Assembly (NCBI GenBank): GCA_021234155.1
Contig: JAJEKV010000164.1
Span: 215,182 to 279,181, forward strand
Direction of reading: 5' to 3'
Source of the DNA: Isoetes taiwanensis
Taxonomy: Eukaryota > Streptophyta > Lycopodiopsida > Isoetales > Isoetaceae
Length of the DNA stretch: 64,000 nt
The position numbers and the translations under genes were made by a program. Below the pieces are notes generated by a model, which ran no database searches, had not been told where the DNA came from, and saw only the letters and a program-made list of their open reading frames with translations. Position 1 is the first letter of the stretch, and each line of letters starts with the position of its first letter. Shown one piece after another: positions 43,919-55,222 of the stretch.

Positions 43919-45120
43919 TTAGTACTTAAAAACCGATCTTTGTATAATATAATTTTCAAAGAAAATGACATCTCGACTTATAATCACTATTTTTTTATTT
44001 GGATCATAGAGCCTATACCCTTTTGATTCCTTATCGTATCCAACAAAGTATGTTTCCTTACTTCTATCATCCAATTTTGATATATTATCATCTATTACCT
44101 TTGAATATGCCAAACAACCAAAAGCTTTAAAGTCTTTTACCGATTGACGCTTGCTGGTCCATAACTCATCTGGAATCTGACCATTTAAGGCTCTGCTTGA
44201 GATCTTATTTTGAATATAGAACGCGGCATTTACAGCTTCTGCCCATAAGAAATTTGGAAGACCTGCATGCTTTAACATAGCCCGAGCTGCTTCCATTACC
44301 ATTCAATTCTTTCTTTTAGAGACACCATTCTGCTGAGGAGTACCTCTGCAAGTCAATTGACTTTTGATTCCTGTTTCTAAACAAAACCTTTTAAATTCAT
44401 TTGATAAATACTCTCCCCCCTCTATCTATCTCCCCCTCTATCATTTAGCACCTGTTTCACGTTCTACTTCTGCAAGATAGGCTTTAAATGAGTCGAACAC
44501 ATGACTTTTATGAGTTAAGAAGTACCACTTAGCTTTTCTTGTATAGTCATCAATAAATGACACAAAATAGTATTTTCCACTAACACTTCTAACTTCATAG
44601 GCCCACATACATCCGAATGCACTAGGGCTAATTTTTCATTTACCCGTTCACTCTTCATAGGAAAAGGTTTTCTACTTTGTTTGCCCAACATACATCCACG
44701 ACACAGAGCGCTTTCCTCACTATTATCTATAAAGTCCAAACCGTCCAATAACTTGTGTTTTTTCATAAAAATTATATTTTTCAAGTTCGTGTGGCCTAAT
44801 CTTTGATGCCACAATTCCATTGAGTTTTCCTTTCCAACTTCACTTGATAAAATGTTTATACTTCTAGGACAAAGCTCAAAACGATTTCCAATTCTTTTTG
44901 CATACAATAATATTTTTCCATTATCATGAACTATACACATATGCTTGTCAAACAAGACTTTATAATTTTTATCAACTAAATCTGCTACAGATATTAAGTT
45001 TTTTATCATCCCTGGTACACACAATACATTATTAATGGTAATAATTTTTCCATCTTCTCCTATGAGCTCTAACACACCACAAGCTTCTACATTTTGCTTT
45101 TCTCCATTAGCCATACGCAC
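43919..45120 (-). pseudogene. pol: Copia integrase
   Basis: The pre-integrase zinc module is LWHQRLGHTNLKNI with C-x2-C (CRGCMLGKQ) and KPFP. The catalytic core begins HSDVCGPMK, with the first Asp present. The core is interrupted by frameshifts between about 44303 and 44515. It resumes with MLKHAGLPNFLWAEAVNAA and FKAFGCLAYSKV, the usual end of the copia core, then the linker to RT. Confidence 0.85.
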
Positions 45121-45510
45121 ACATCCCGAGGCTTACTAGTTTCAAGCTTTCTTAAAATTTGTGAACTTTGCATCACGGATTTTTCAGCTCCAGAATCTAT
45201 AACCACAGGGTTAGAAATATTTTCATCACATAAATTTGACAAAGCATATGATTTTACCTCCTCCTCAGGAATTTCTTCCGATACAGAACCTATAGTTGGC
45301 TTTGAAAAGGTAACACTTCTGGACGCACCTCTACTAGAAGATCCCCTAAAGTTTCCACGTCCTCTTCCCCTTTTTGTACACATATTGGCTAGATGACCAG
45401 CTCCTCCGCGAGCATAGCATGAACGACCTCTGATTCTAGTGCAGTTTGGCTTAATGTGTCTAGTTTCTCCACAAACATAATTTACACGTTACATCCTTAC
45501 TTCTACCTCT
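45087..45510 (-). pseudogene. Copia Gag zinc knuckle and protease
   Basis: A first CCHC (CKLC with a frameshift, then GETRHIKPNC) is followed by a second, CYARGGAGHLANMC, in which the second Cys is Arg. VVIDSGAEKSVM follows: DSGA is the aspartic protease active-site motif. Confidence 0.75.
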
Positions 45511-45690
45511 TCATCTCCCAAAATATAAAATATTATCTCCCCCTTGATCATAATTTCTTCTTGCCTCTCTTTGCGTAATTTCAGTCTTTGCAATACTTAT
45601 AGCTTCTTCTTTAGTTCTAGCCATCGTGCGAATTAAAGATGTAATATTTTCATCATATGCAGCAAATACATCTGAGATATAAAGAATTTT

Positions 45691-46209
45691 TTATTGGACA
45701 GAAAGAGGTGCAGCACCTTCTAAATCCATAAATATTCCATCCATTTTTTCAAATAACTCAACCAGATCTTGACCACTTTCATATTTCAACATTTTTAATT
45801 CTTGTTCCAATTTATGTCTGTGAGATGCAGTTAACTGTTCATATTCATTTAACAAATACTGCCACATATCTCGTGGATCCATACTATGAATTGAAGCTAT
45901 AATACCATAACCAAGCTTTGAAATGATAATACCTTTTGCTTGGGCTAAATCTTTTGCAGCATCCTTTGCAGCCTTTGCTGATTCCGCAGATACCTCCAGC
46001 TTTGACGATTCTGCAGCTTCATTCTTCATAGTTACTCGCCTTTGCTTCTCAGTTTCTGTGAGAGGACGAACCAAATCCCACAGCCCCTCTGCTTCCAAAG
46101 CCTTCTCAACTTTCATCTTCCATGCCTGAAAACCAGAGCCTCCTTTATACACCTAAATCAATTCCTTAACGTCAGCTAAAATAGAGGCAGCAACCTTATT
46201 AGATGCCAT
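45691..46209 (-). pseudogene. gag: Copia Gag, N-terminal part
   Basis: It starts at ATG 46209 (MASNKVAASILADVKELI), meets a TAG near 46155, then continues YKGGSGFQAWKMKVEKALEA, LWDLV, ISKLGYGIIASIHSMDPRDM and HKLEQELKMLKYESGQDLVE. The W-W-L pattern is that of copia capsid (UBN2-type) domains. Gag would form the virus-like particle. It breaks at 45691 before the knuckles. Confidence 0.85.
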
Positions 46210-46242
46210 CTCCCTTTTAGACTCCAAAGCTCTGATACCACT

Positions 46243-46730
46243 TGTTGGAATCAAACGCTTTGAGCCCGAGAATTGAACCCAGAAGAAAACCCAAACTCAA
46301 TCTTCTCCCTTAGCACCTCCTTAAAATCCACAAAGGATGTACCTGCTCAAATCAAATCGAAACCCACAGAGAATTCCACACAGGACTAGATTACAGTGTC
46401 ACACAGAACTGATAAACAGGCTGCCTTCTACTACATAAAACATCATATTACAAATAATCACCTGTTCCACCCTGCTCCAGCATCAAATCCGGCAGCATAT
46501 AGAAGCTCCAAGGCCGGTTTCGGCAACAGATGCCGGGCTCAACAAATCCGGCCCACAAAGGACGACGTCGGCTCTATTCCTGTTTCAAAAAAAACTTCTG
46601 TTCTCTTCACGTTATAATTTTCGTCTGCTTTTCCCTTTTTATTATTTTCTTCCATGCAAAACCTATATGTAAACGCTAACCAGGTGTCATTTGGGTCAAA
46701 ATGCCACCACGTAGGCATGTAATTCCAACA
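46243..46730 (-). repeat. Copia 5' LTR, 488 bp
   Basis: On the minus strand it starts TGTTGGAATTACATGCC and ends GATTCCAACA, with 9-bp inverted tips TGTTGGAAT/ATTCCAACA. The primer site follows two bases inside. Confidence 0.9.
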
Positions 46731-46997
46731 CGTATTATTAAGCCACCGTGTCTCGTTATAGTGATTGGGTTGGAATCGGCGCAATACACCATGGGTAGAA
46801 AGTTGTCGAGCAATTCTACTAGGGATCTGCTCCTCTTCCTCAATCTGTTGTTAAGGTAAATAGTATAATCCCAAATGCAAAATTCATAAAGGGAAATGTA
46901 GTTTTAACACATTTAGATTTCAAAGTAGATTTCAGATATCTTACACAATGTTTTGTAACAAATTAGATCTAAAATAGTTTATAGATTCTAGTAATAA
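46731..46997. other. Spacer between copia element and FCP1-like fragment
   Basis: No gene seen. Confidence 0.4.
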
Positions 46998-47345
46998 TCA
47001 GATCTTGTTCTTCTTCTTCATAGCCACAATAAATTTTTCAGAGATATCATCCAACCAATTTTCTATTGGATGATGTTGTACATATGTAGCAACACTATCA
47101 GCAGAAGAAAGGCCCAACAACCATGGCTTCAAAACTTTGGTAAAATAGTCTCGATCACCTTGCTCAGGATTGAAGGTGATAGGAGTGACTATAGTGTGTC
47201 GGGCATTTTTGTAACCTTTGTACAGATGGTCATCAACCAAGAGTGTATTGACCACTTTATATGATCCTGCAAGAGGTTTGTGATTGTACACTTTCTCCAG
47301 AATCTTGAAGTTAATATTGATTTTATTAACTTTAGTGCATGCTCT
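46998..47345 (-). pseudogene. FCP1-like HAD phosphatase, C-terminal fragment
   Basis: The minus frame reads FKILEKVYNHKPLAGSYKV, NTLLVDDHLYKGYKNARHT, YFTKVLKPWLLGLSSADSV and ATYVQHHPIENW, ending at 46998. In the FCP1/SCP homology domain the K of KPL is motif III and LVDD is motif IV; both are present. The usual segment for Asn-Pro-His and a leucine-rich helical end follow. The N-terminal half with the nucleophile DxDxT is missing. The frame continues upstream only into the antisense of the hAT relic, so the true homology stops near 47345. It is a fragment brought together with the hAT sequence. Confidence 0.6.
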
Positions 47346-47384
47346 AGTGAGTTCCTTTAGACCCCACATTTTAGTCAGAGCGAG

Positions 47385-48931
47385 CACTGCTGAGCAGGTG
47401 AGATCTTCTCCATATTGTTCTATTCTTGTTGATGAATCAACTGATCGTACGCTAGAAAGACATCTTATTGTGTACATGCAATACTTGGATAATATTGGTA
47501 AGGGTGAACAAAAGTGTGTATTTGTTAGGCTTTTGTCACTTGAAAGTGGAAATGCTGAAGCATGTTATGATGCCTTACAAGCTTTATTGATATCTATGGA
47601 TTTGAAAGAAGATAATATAATTGCAATTGCTTCTGATGGTGCATCTACTATGTTGGGGTGCTGCACATGTATGGTTGCAAGGTTTAAAGCAAGAAATCCT
47701 GATATCAAAAGAATACATTGTATAGCCCATAGGGATGCACTTACAGTAAAAGATGTTTTGCCATCAACTCCATAAGTTTTTGAGTTTGTTGACGAACTAG
47801 CTAACAAGGTCTATTCATGGTTGGGAAGATCTACAAATTGACATATGATGAGCATAGCTTGAGTGTCTTGCAAATACATAGCATATGATGGTTATCTAGA
47901 GGGTAAGTGATGTTAAGACTAGTTTGTGTCATGCCTGCTATCTTGGATCAAAATGAGAAGGGCACGATATTCCAGGTATAGTTTATTTTATCCTTCATAA
48001 CTTCATTTGTTTTATAAATTAGATCTCTTTTGGCATGATAACTTATTTCATTACTCAGTGTATTTCTTTTTTAGGTCCAATTCATAATACATTTCTTAGC
48101 GGACGTTCTTGAAGAGTTAAATAATTTGAATATAGAATTCCAGAAACAATTGCTTGATGTGTCAAGGATAGGCTTGCTACTAGATTTGGTGAAGGAGAAG
48201 TTTACTAGAAGATATCTCTCTACAACTAGAGCATTTGGAGAACAAAACGACTAGCTTTGTTTCTTAATTATTGCAAGGAGGGGAAGATGACATTTGAGGA
48301 TGCTCATGGCACTCTCCGTGAACATGAAAAAATCTTGATTTGAATGGACTACCTGAAAATAATGGATCTTTAGCTCATTGTATACGTATTGGTAAATCAT
48401 TTATCCTTGCTATTTTTGATGCACTTGTTAGGAGATTTGAAGATGTGAATGACATATTTAATGCTATGAAGTTCTTCAATCCATCCACATATGCTTTGGA
48501 TCCAGATGCTAGGGATAAAGAGACTTTTAATTGGTTGGGCAATTGCTTGCTAATTTTAGTTCAAAGGTAGATGTAGCTTGTTGTTTGAGTGAGAGAGAAG
48601 ATTGTTGGGAACTTTTTGGGGCAGCCAAGAATAAAAATATGTTGGTGGCTTGGACTATTTGCAGAGAGAAGGATGGAAAAACAGATAGTTGGTGGAACAG
48701 CTTTCTAGCACTTATGAGTCTATGGCGGTGTTAAATGGTTATTCCGGGAAGCCTGAAGATGTTGTGAGAGGAGTTACCCCCTCCAAAATAACGTCAAGAG
48801 TGGTAATGAGGGCCTGCATGAACCTAGAAACGTTGGATGCTACTATGATGGTTACACGTATAAACCATTTGAACACGTGGATTGGAAAGCATGCTTTGAT
48901 GCTTGGAGTGAAGATAAATGTAGAAGAGTAG
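47385..48931 (+). pseudogene. hAT-family transposase pseudogene
   Basis: EQVRSSPYCSILVDESTDRT carries the first catalytic Asp region of hAT (DEST). It continues HLIVYMQYLDN, IAIASDGASTMLGC (second Asp region) and KRIHCIAHRDAL, then a TAA at 47773. After broken segments, LEELNNLNIEFQKQLLDVSR and AHCIRIGKSFILAIFDAL are recognisable. The layout fits hAT proteins of the ZMYM/C17orf113-like group with an RNase H-like fold. The N-terminal zinc finger is absent, and the C-terminal dimerisation region was not clearly recognised. Confidence 0.8.
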
Positions 48932-49470
48932 CAATGTCTCTTGATGACTCTTGAATTATATTGTTGATGCTACTCTTAACTTTTTAATCATATATTTATA
49001 TTAGTAGTACTACTATGTAACTTACCCTTTTTGTTCTAAGTTTATGATTGAAAAGCGGTCTTTAAATCAATTAAAAATTTTTGTACGTCGGTTGAAAGGT
49101 TCAAATTGATCAATATTACGTCATATGAAAAGACCGGTCATATGAAAGACAAAAAAAAAAAGTACCTGTCATTGGAAAATTAGGAGGTGCCCGTCAAACT
49201 TGAACCCTGGGCAGTGTGTTTGACCATGTAAATTGAGTATCAACCGAACTTTTATGGCTTGATTCATTGGATATATGTCTAATTTAATATTTGACATGGG
49301 CTTTGCAAGTACGTCTTTTGTGCATTTATAAATTCAGTATTTTGCTTTATGCTTAATTGGATCAAAGTGTATTTGATCTCTCCCAAGTTGCTTGCGAGTT
49401 TAAGCTTCTAAGCACAAGTTATTTTATCATTCACATGAAAACTATCATGTACAAGATTTACCTTAATGAG
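48932..49470. other. AT-rich spacer
   Basis: No gene seen. It holds an A11 run near 49150. Confidence 0.4.
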
Positions 49471-51560
49471 AATATGTAGCAAAATAACAGGGGGTTCCAG
49501 GGGGATTTGATATAGATATAATTCTTGAAACCATAGACTATATCCCTAAAACAATTCAATGGGTTATTATAAAAAAAAAACATGGATTTAAGATAAAAAA
49601 AATCACATTAGCTCACTAGTTAAATTGGTTAAAGTAGTCTTATTAGGACATTGAGTTATTTTGGTAGAGGTTCGAATCCCCGTATTTCATATTCTAAAAC
49701 CATATAGAGGCTCGATATACCATCAAAACCTTAGGCAAACTCGTATTTGACATCTTAAAATCATAGGAATCCCCAATCATAAATGAGCATAATCGAAACG
49801 AGAGGTGTCCAGAGACTTCAACATACAGTCACCGGCGTAGGATTGACGTGATCCGGCATTTGTGGTAGTCCGAGGGGTGCACCTCGTTTAGAATATGTAG
49901 CAAAATAAATGAGGGGTTCGGGGGATTTGATATAGATAAAATTCTTGAAACCATAGACTATATCCCTAAAACAATTCAATGGGTTATTATAAAAAAAAAG
50001 ATGGATTTAAGATAAAAAAAAATCACATTAGCTCACTAGTTAAATTGGTTAAAGTAGTCTTATTAGGACATTGAGTTATTTTGGTAGAGGTTCGAATCCC
50101 CGTATTTCATATTCTAAAACCATATAGAGGCTCGATATACCATCAAAACCTTAGGCAAACTCGTATTTGACATCTTAAAATCATAGGAGTCCCCAATCAT
50201 AAATGAGCATAATCGAAACGAGAGGTGTCCGAGACTTCAACATACTGATGCGGGCGTAGGATTGACAATCCGGCGATTTGTGGTAGTCCGGTGCACCTCG
50301 TTTAGAATATGTAGCAAAATAACAGGGGGTTCCAGGGGGATTTGATATAGATATAATTCTTGAAACCATAGACTATATCCCTAAAACAATTCAATGGGTT
50401 ATTATAAAAAAAAAGATTAAGATAAAAAAAATCACATTAGCTCACTAGTTAAATTGGTTAAAGTAGTCTTATTAGGACATTGAGTTATTTTGGTAGAGGT
50501 TCGAATCCCCGTATTTCATATTCTAAAACCATATAGAGGCTCGATATACCATCAAAACCTTAGGCAAACTCGTATTTGACATCTTAAAATCATAGGAGTC
50601 CCCAATCATAAATGAGCATAATCGAAACGAGAGGTGTCCGGAGACTTCAACATACAGTCTGGGCCGTAGGATTGACAGATCCGACGACTGTGGTAGTCCA
50701 GGGTGCACCTCGTTTAGAATATGTAGCAAAATAACAGGGGGTTCCAGGGGGATTTGATATAGATATAATTCTTGAAACCATAGACTATATCCCTAAAACA
50801 ATTCAATGGGTTATTATAAAAAAAACATGGATTTAAGATAAAAAAAATCACATTAGCTCACTAGTTAAATTGGTTAAAGTAGTCTTATTAGGACATTGAG
50901 TTATTTTGGTAGAGGTTCGAATCCCCGTATTTCATATTCTAAAACCATATAGAGGCTCGATATACCATCAAAACCTTAGGCAAACTCGTTATTTGACATC
51001 TTAAAATCATAGGAGTCCCCAATCATAAATGAGCATAATCGAAAACGAGAGGTGTCGGAGACTTCAACATACGATGCGGGCGTAGGATTGATTGTGATCC
51101 GGCGGCATGTGGTAGTCCGGGGTGCACCTCGTTTAGAATATGTAGCAAAATAACAGGGGGTTCCAGGGGGATTTGATATAGATATAATTCTTGAAACCAT
51201 AGACTATATCCCTAAAACAATTCAATGGGTTATTATAAAAAAAACATGGATTTAAGATAAAAAAAATCACATTAGCTCACTAGTTAAATTGGTTAAAGTA
51301 GTCTTATTAGGACATTGAGTTATTTTGGTAGAGGTTCGAATCCCCGTATTTCATATTCTAAAACCATATAGAGGCTCGATATACCATCAAAACCTTAGGC
51401 AAACTCGTATTTGACATCTTAAAATCATAGGAGTCCCCAATCATAAATGAGCATAATCGAAACGAGAGGTGTCCAGAGACTTCAACATACAGTCTGGGCC
51501 GTAGGATTGACAGATCCGACGACTAGGGTGCACCTCGTTTAGAATATGTAGCAAAATAAC
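49471..51560 (+). repeat. Tandem array of five ~415-bp units, each with a tRNA-like Pol III promoter
   Basis: Units start AATATGTAGCAAAATAA at 49472, 49892, 50306, 50718 and 51137 (lengths about 420, 414, 412, 419 and 406). Each holds TTAGCTCACTAGTTAAATTGG (A-box-like) and, 61 bp on, GGTTCGAATCCCC (exact B box), with tRNA-like spacing. The units are nearly identical except in a 70-bp CG-rich stretch ending GGTGCACCTCGTTTAG. Short minus-strand frames repeat with the unit and are not genes. It may be a tandemly amplified tRNA-derived SINE. Confidence 0.85.
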
Positions 51561-52300
51561 GTGTATTCTGGCTAGGTTTAGTGGTTTTGGACCCATTGAT
51601 TTAGCATTTGAAGTACGAGCAATGGAAATTTCCCATCCTTCAATATGGGATATATTTGTATTGTATTGATCATGTTCTGTCGAACCTTGTGTAAACGTTT
51701 AATATATTAATGTAAACCTTCAATATATTAATGTAAACGTTTTGTAAAAATTGCAATGATTGCATTTACATTCAATAGAATGATACGTACATTCGATATA
51801 TACATCTAACATATATGCTTCCCATGTGATGAGCAGTTCTCATATAAGCATGGTGTGTAATGTCTTGAGCGATTGGACCATACAGGTCCAAGTCCGGAAT
51901 CTTGGTTAGTATTGTTACTTTGGTCTTTAACAAAATTGACCACTCTTTTTTTATACGTGCCTAAGGTATGAGTCTTGGTTAAAATATGTTGCTATGGTCT
52001 TTAAGAAAATTGACCAACTCTTTTTGAGCAGATGCCTATGATGGTGCACGTTTATTACATGTAAAGGGTGCTTCTGCTTCCTTTTCTTCGATGTGTAACA
52101 TCTTCAACACATTTGACCATGTTTCTGACACTCCCGACACAACACCAACATCCATTACTTTGCCTTGGCACCTGTAGAAATCCTCCACATCTTTACACTG
52201 TTCCTCGTAAACCTGCAATCTCTTCTTGACACTTTCCTCATTATCATCACTTCTAGTTACCATCTTAGAAGCACATTGTGGTGGAGGCTCACTGTGGTGG
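51561..52300 (-). pseudogene. Adenylate kinase fragment 1 (C-terminus and 3' flank)
   Basis: The frame 52263-52036 reads VTRSDDNEESVKKRLQVYEE, EDFYRCQGKVMDVGVVSGV and ETWSNVLKMLHIEE. It is preceded by PPQCASKM out to about 52295. This is the C-terminal helix-turn region of organellar-type adenylate kinases (ATP + AMP to 2 ADP), with the Arg-containing V-x-RL-x-Y segment. Only this part exists. The 3' flank down to 51561 is shared with copies 2 and 3, including the AAAGAGTTGGTCAATTTTGT phrase. The sequence breaks at about 52295 into a T-rich repeat. Confidence 0.75.
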
Positions 52301-52580
52301 AATCAATAGGTAAATTACTACAGGTTTAGCTTTCTTTTGAATTTGCTTCATTGTTTTCCTTTCTTTCTTTTGGTATTCCAAAATCACCAATCCATGCTTA
52401 GGTGCTTCCAGGTCCAAAAATAGGTAGATCACTGTATTTGTTTTTTAATCTTTCTTTTGCATTTGCTTCCTTCTCTTGCTCAGATGCTGAACAAGCTGCA
52501 AATTTTTTCACTGATATCATGCACATTCAGCAGCCTAGTATTGCCATAGCCGGCCGAAGTTGGGGCCCAGTAGGACCGAC
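52301..52580 (+). repeat. Pyrimidine-rich repeat, copy 1 (matches 53430-53650)
   Basis: The phrases GCTTCATTGTTTTCCTTTC, CAAAATCACCAATCCATGC and TCTTTCTTTTGCATTTGC recur in order at 53430-53575. Confidence 0.7.
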
Positions 52581-52589
52581 CTAATTGTC

Positions 52590-53027
52590 ATATAGTCGTA
52601 CACTTCAGCGCCTCTCAGGACATATTATATGTGCTCTAGCACGACAGTCATTTGAAGAATACTAGATTCTCGGTTCAGGAGGATCTCTCCCCTATACAGT
52701 TAACTAGGCGATGGGGGGAGTTGTGTAAAAGTCCGAGGCTCGGATCTGCGAACAAATGGGCGATTAATCTGAGGGGGCACAGCTATCATTCATGACCGGC
52801 TCGAGCACCCTTGCCTAGGATATGCATAGTGCCTTTTTTGTTATTTCTTTCATGTTTTGTTATGGGGCTTCGACTCCATGCTGTACTTTGTTTAGGCTTA
52901 TGCTAGGGGCTCATGCCCTCTTTCTTTGTTCTGGTCCCACAACCCGATAGGGTTCTCGTGGACGATAAAAAACTTATCTTATCTTATCTTATCTTATATT
53001 ATCTTATCTTATCTTATCTTATCTTAT
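52590..53027 (+). mobile_element. Retroposon 3' end with (TTATC)n tail
   Basis: The body is 3'-UTR-like (GGGGCTTCGACTCCATGC, then GGGGCTCATGCCCTC). The tail AACCCGATAGGGTT, a 5-bp stem, is followed by CTCGTGGACGATAAAAAA and about ten TTATC units (52974-53027). It matches the LINE tail at 39.1 kb with a different hairpin sequence and a different microsatellite. No coding sequence remains. Confidence 0.6.
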
Positions 53028-53429
53028 CTCTCTTTTGCATTTTGCTTTTGCAGTAACAAGTAACGTAACATTTTACCAAGTAATTTTTTTTTTTTGATGA
53101 ACATAACATGCATAAGAATTATCTAATAGAGTCAACACGAATGACTGACTGACAACAAGAACACGCATATACAATCCACCACATATGGAAAGGCAAGTAC
53201 AAGAATAGATTTGGAGTTTGCTCTTTAGAGACACTCGAGGACTCTTTAGGGGTTAACGATCTTTGCACCAGCAAGTATGGTGCACTGGCAAAATATTTTT
53301 CTTGTATGGGTTGGTTCTTGATGCACCTTTTGTTATTTACTTGTGGACAATCTTTTTTCCTTGTCAAAAGGTTGCTTCCTTGCTCTGGTCTTGTACAGGC
53401 CCAGAAGTGGTATTTAAGTTAATGCATGT

Positions 53430-53650
53430 TGAGCTTTCTTTTGCATTTGCTTCATTGTTTTTCTTTCTTTCTTTTGGTATTTCAAAATCACCAATCCATG
53501 CTTATGCGCTTACAGGTCCAAAAACAGGTAGATTACTTCATTTTTTTTAATCTTTCTTTTGCATTTGCTTCCTTCTCTCTTTTGCATTTGGTTCATTTCT
53601 TTCTTTCTTTCTTTTGCATTTGTATCTTTCTTAAGCTCTCGTTTATGTTT
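53430..53650 (+). repeat. Pyrimidine-rich repeat, copy 2
   Basis: Partner of 52301-52580, followed by further TCTTTCTTTTGCATTTG units. Confidence 0.7.
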
Positions 53651-53879
53651 TTTTAGACCTTGTTTTTAAATTATATTCAAAAGCAGATATGAATGAGAAG
53701 GTTAGCAACAATGTAGGTCCAAAGACAGTTAACTATCTTTAATTTTGTTGCATTTATATTTGCTATAGATATAATTTTTGATGATTTGTTTTATTGACAG
53801 ATGACCTTTTTTGTAGGTTAAATGAGAACAATGCTCTTGAAGTTGGCTAAAGATTCCGTTGCTAAAAGAGCTTATGATG

Positions 53880-55222
53880 CTAGGTTTAGTAGGCTTGGAT
53901 CCATTGATTTAACATTTGAAGTATGAGCAATTGAAATTTCCCATCCTTCAATATGGGATATATTCGTATTGGATTGATCATGTTCCGTCGAACCTAATAT
54001 ATTAATGTAAACATTCAATATATTAATGTAAGCGTTTTGTAAAATTGCAATGATTGCATTTACATTCAATAGAATGATGTGTACATTCGATATATACATC
54101 TAGCATATATGCTTCCCATGTGATGAGCGGTTCTCATATAAGCATGGTGTGTAATGTCTTGAACTTGATTGGACCATACAGTCCAAGTCCGGAATCTTGG
54201 TTAGTATTGTTACTTTGGTCTTTAACAAAATTGACCCACTCTTTTTAGCACGTGCCTAAGTTCCAAGTCTCGAGTCTTAGTTAGAATATGTTGCTATGGT
54301 CTTTAACAAAATTGACCAACTCTTTTTGAGCGGTGCCTATGATAGTGCGGGTTTATTACATGTAAAGGGGTGCTTCGCTTCCTTTTTCTTCTATGTGTAA
54401 CATCTTCAACACATTTGACCATGTTTCGACACTCCCCGACACAACACCAACATCCATTACTTTGCCTTGGCACTGTAAAATCCTCCACATCTTTACACCG
54501 TTCCTCATAAACCCGCAATCTCTTCTTGACACTTTCCTCATTATCATCGCTTCTAGTTACCATCTTAGAAGCACACCGAGGTGGAGGCAAAAGCTTAGGC
54601 ATAGAAATCTTGGTGCCATCTTCAAGTTCTAAGTTAACGTCCTAACATTGAAGGTTTTGCCGCATTCGCGTGCATGTTCTTCTTCCCAAACACTTGGCAA
54701 CCAATGCATCTTCTCTCATTTTCATATTAACCACAACATCAATACCTACAAGCTGCTCCAAAATCAAAGCACTGCTTTACATTTCTAGGAAACCATCGAG
54801 AATAAATCCCTTTTCTCCAACAAAATTGCCTTGTTGGAGTCTTTTTCCGAAGCAAGGCCAAGACTAGGTCGTCACCGATAAGCTTGCCCCCGTCAAACCG
54901 AAGCTGAAATTTGGCGACTCAATTCCCCTGCTTTGTGCCGTTGGAGTTCAATTAAGTGGCGGATAAGATCCCTGTTGAAATATGGGGAAGATTTGTGAAA
55001 GCGGCCAGTTTTGAGGCAATAGTTCCTTTGCCCACACCTGGTTTTCCCGGAAGACCCAATGCTTGAAGGGGATTTTTTCTTTAGTTTTGCCGCTGATTGC
55101 CAAGTCTTTTGAAACACAAACATGCCCAAAAGCGGGCTTAAGCTCTTCTCCAAGTCTAGATGCCCACGGAATCCTAATACTTTTTGCCGATTATAAGAAA
55201 TTCTCATCGCCGCCGGTGCCAT
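53880..55222 (-). pseudogene. Adenylate kinase copy 2, full-length, intronless, frameshifted
   Basis: From ATG 55222 the minus strand reads KVLGFRGHLDLEKSLSPLLG, then across frames GSSGK-PGVGKGT (P-loop), PHISTGDLIRHLI (AMP-binding region, spanning a frameshift), KLIGDDLVLALL, KGIYSR and PRNVKQ (the GFILDGFPR region, shifted), INMKMREDALVAKCLGRRTC (LID start), then VTRSDDNEESVKKRLRVYEE to about 54370. Domain order and length (~270 codons) fit plant organellar adenylate kinases. Five or more single-base shifts break it. No introns interrupt the domains, which suggests a processed copy. The 3' flank (53880-54370) is shared with copies 1 and 3. Confidence 0.8.

Larger units (their letters stand above)
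41751..46730 (-). mobile_element. Ty1-copia retrotransposon, decayed, 3' LTR truncated
   Basis: Minus-strand order: 5' LTR (46730-46243), primer site TGGTATCAGAGC (46240-46229), gag, protease, integrase, RT, RNase H, purine tract GAGGGGGAGA (about 41971-41980), partial 3' LTR (41969-41751). Integrase before RT is diagnostic of copia. All domains are recognisable but have many stops and frameshifts. The 3' LTR keeps only its first 219 bp, so no target-site duplication can be read. Confidence 0.9.

Noticed and set aside
46998-47477. A single 159-codon gene on the minus strand
   Set aside because: The upstream third is the exact antisense of the hAT DEST region. Only the part below about 47345 resembles the phosphatase.
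49471-51560. A cluster of functional tRNA genes
   Set aside because: The A and B boxes fit, but the T-stem is poorly paired and no 7-bp acceptor stem could be drawn, so a tRNA-derived repeat is more likely.
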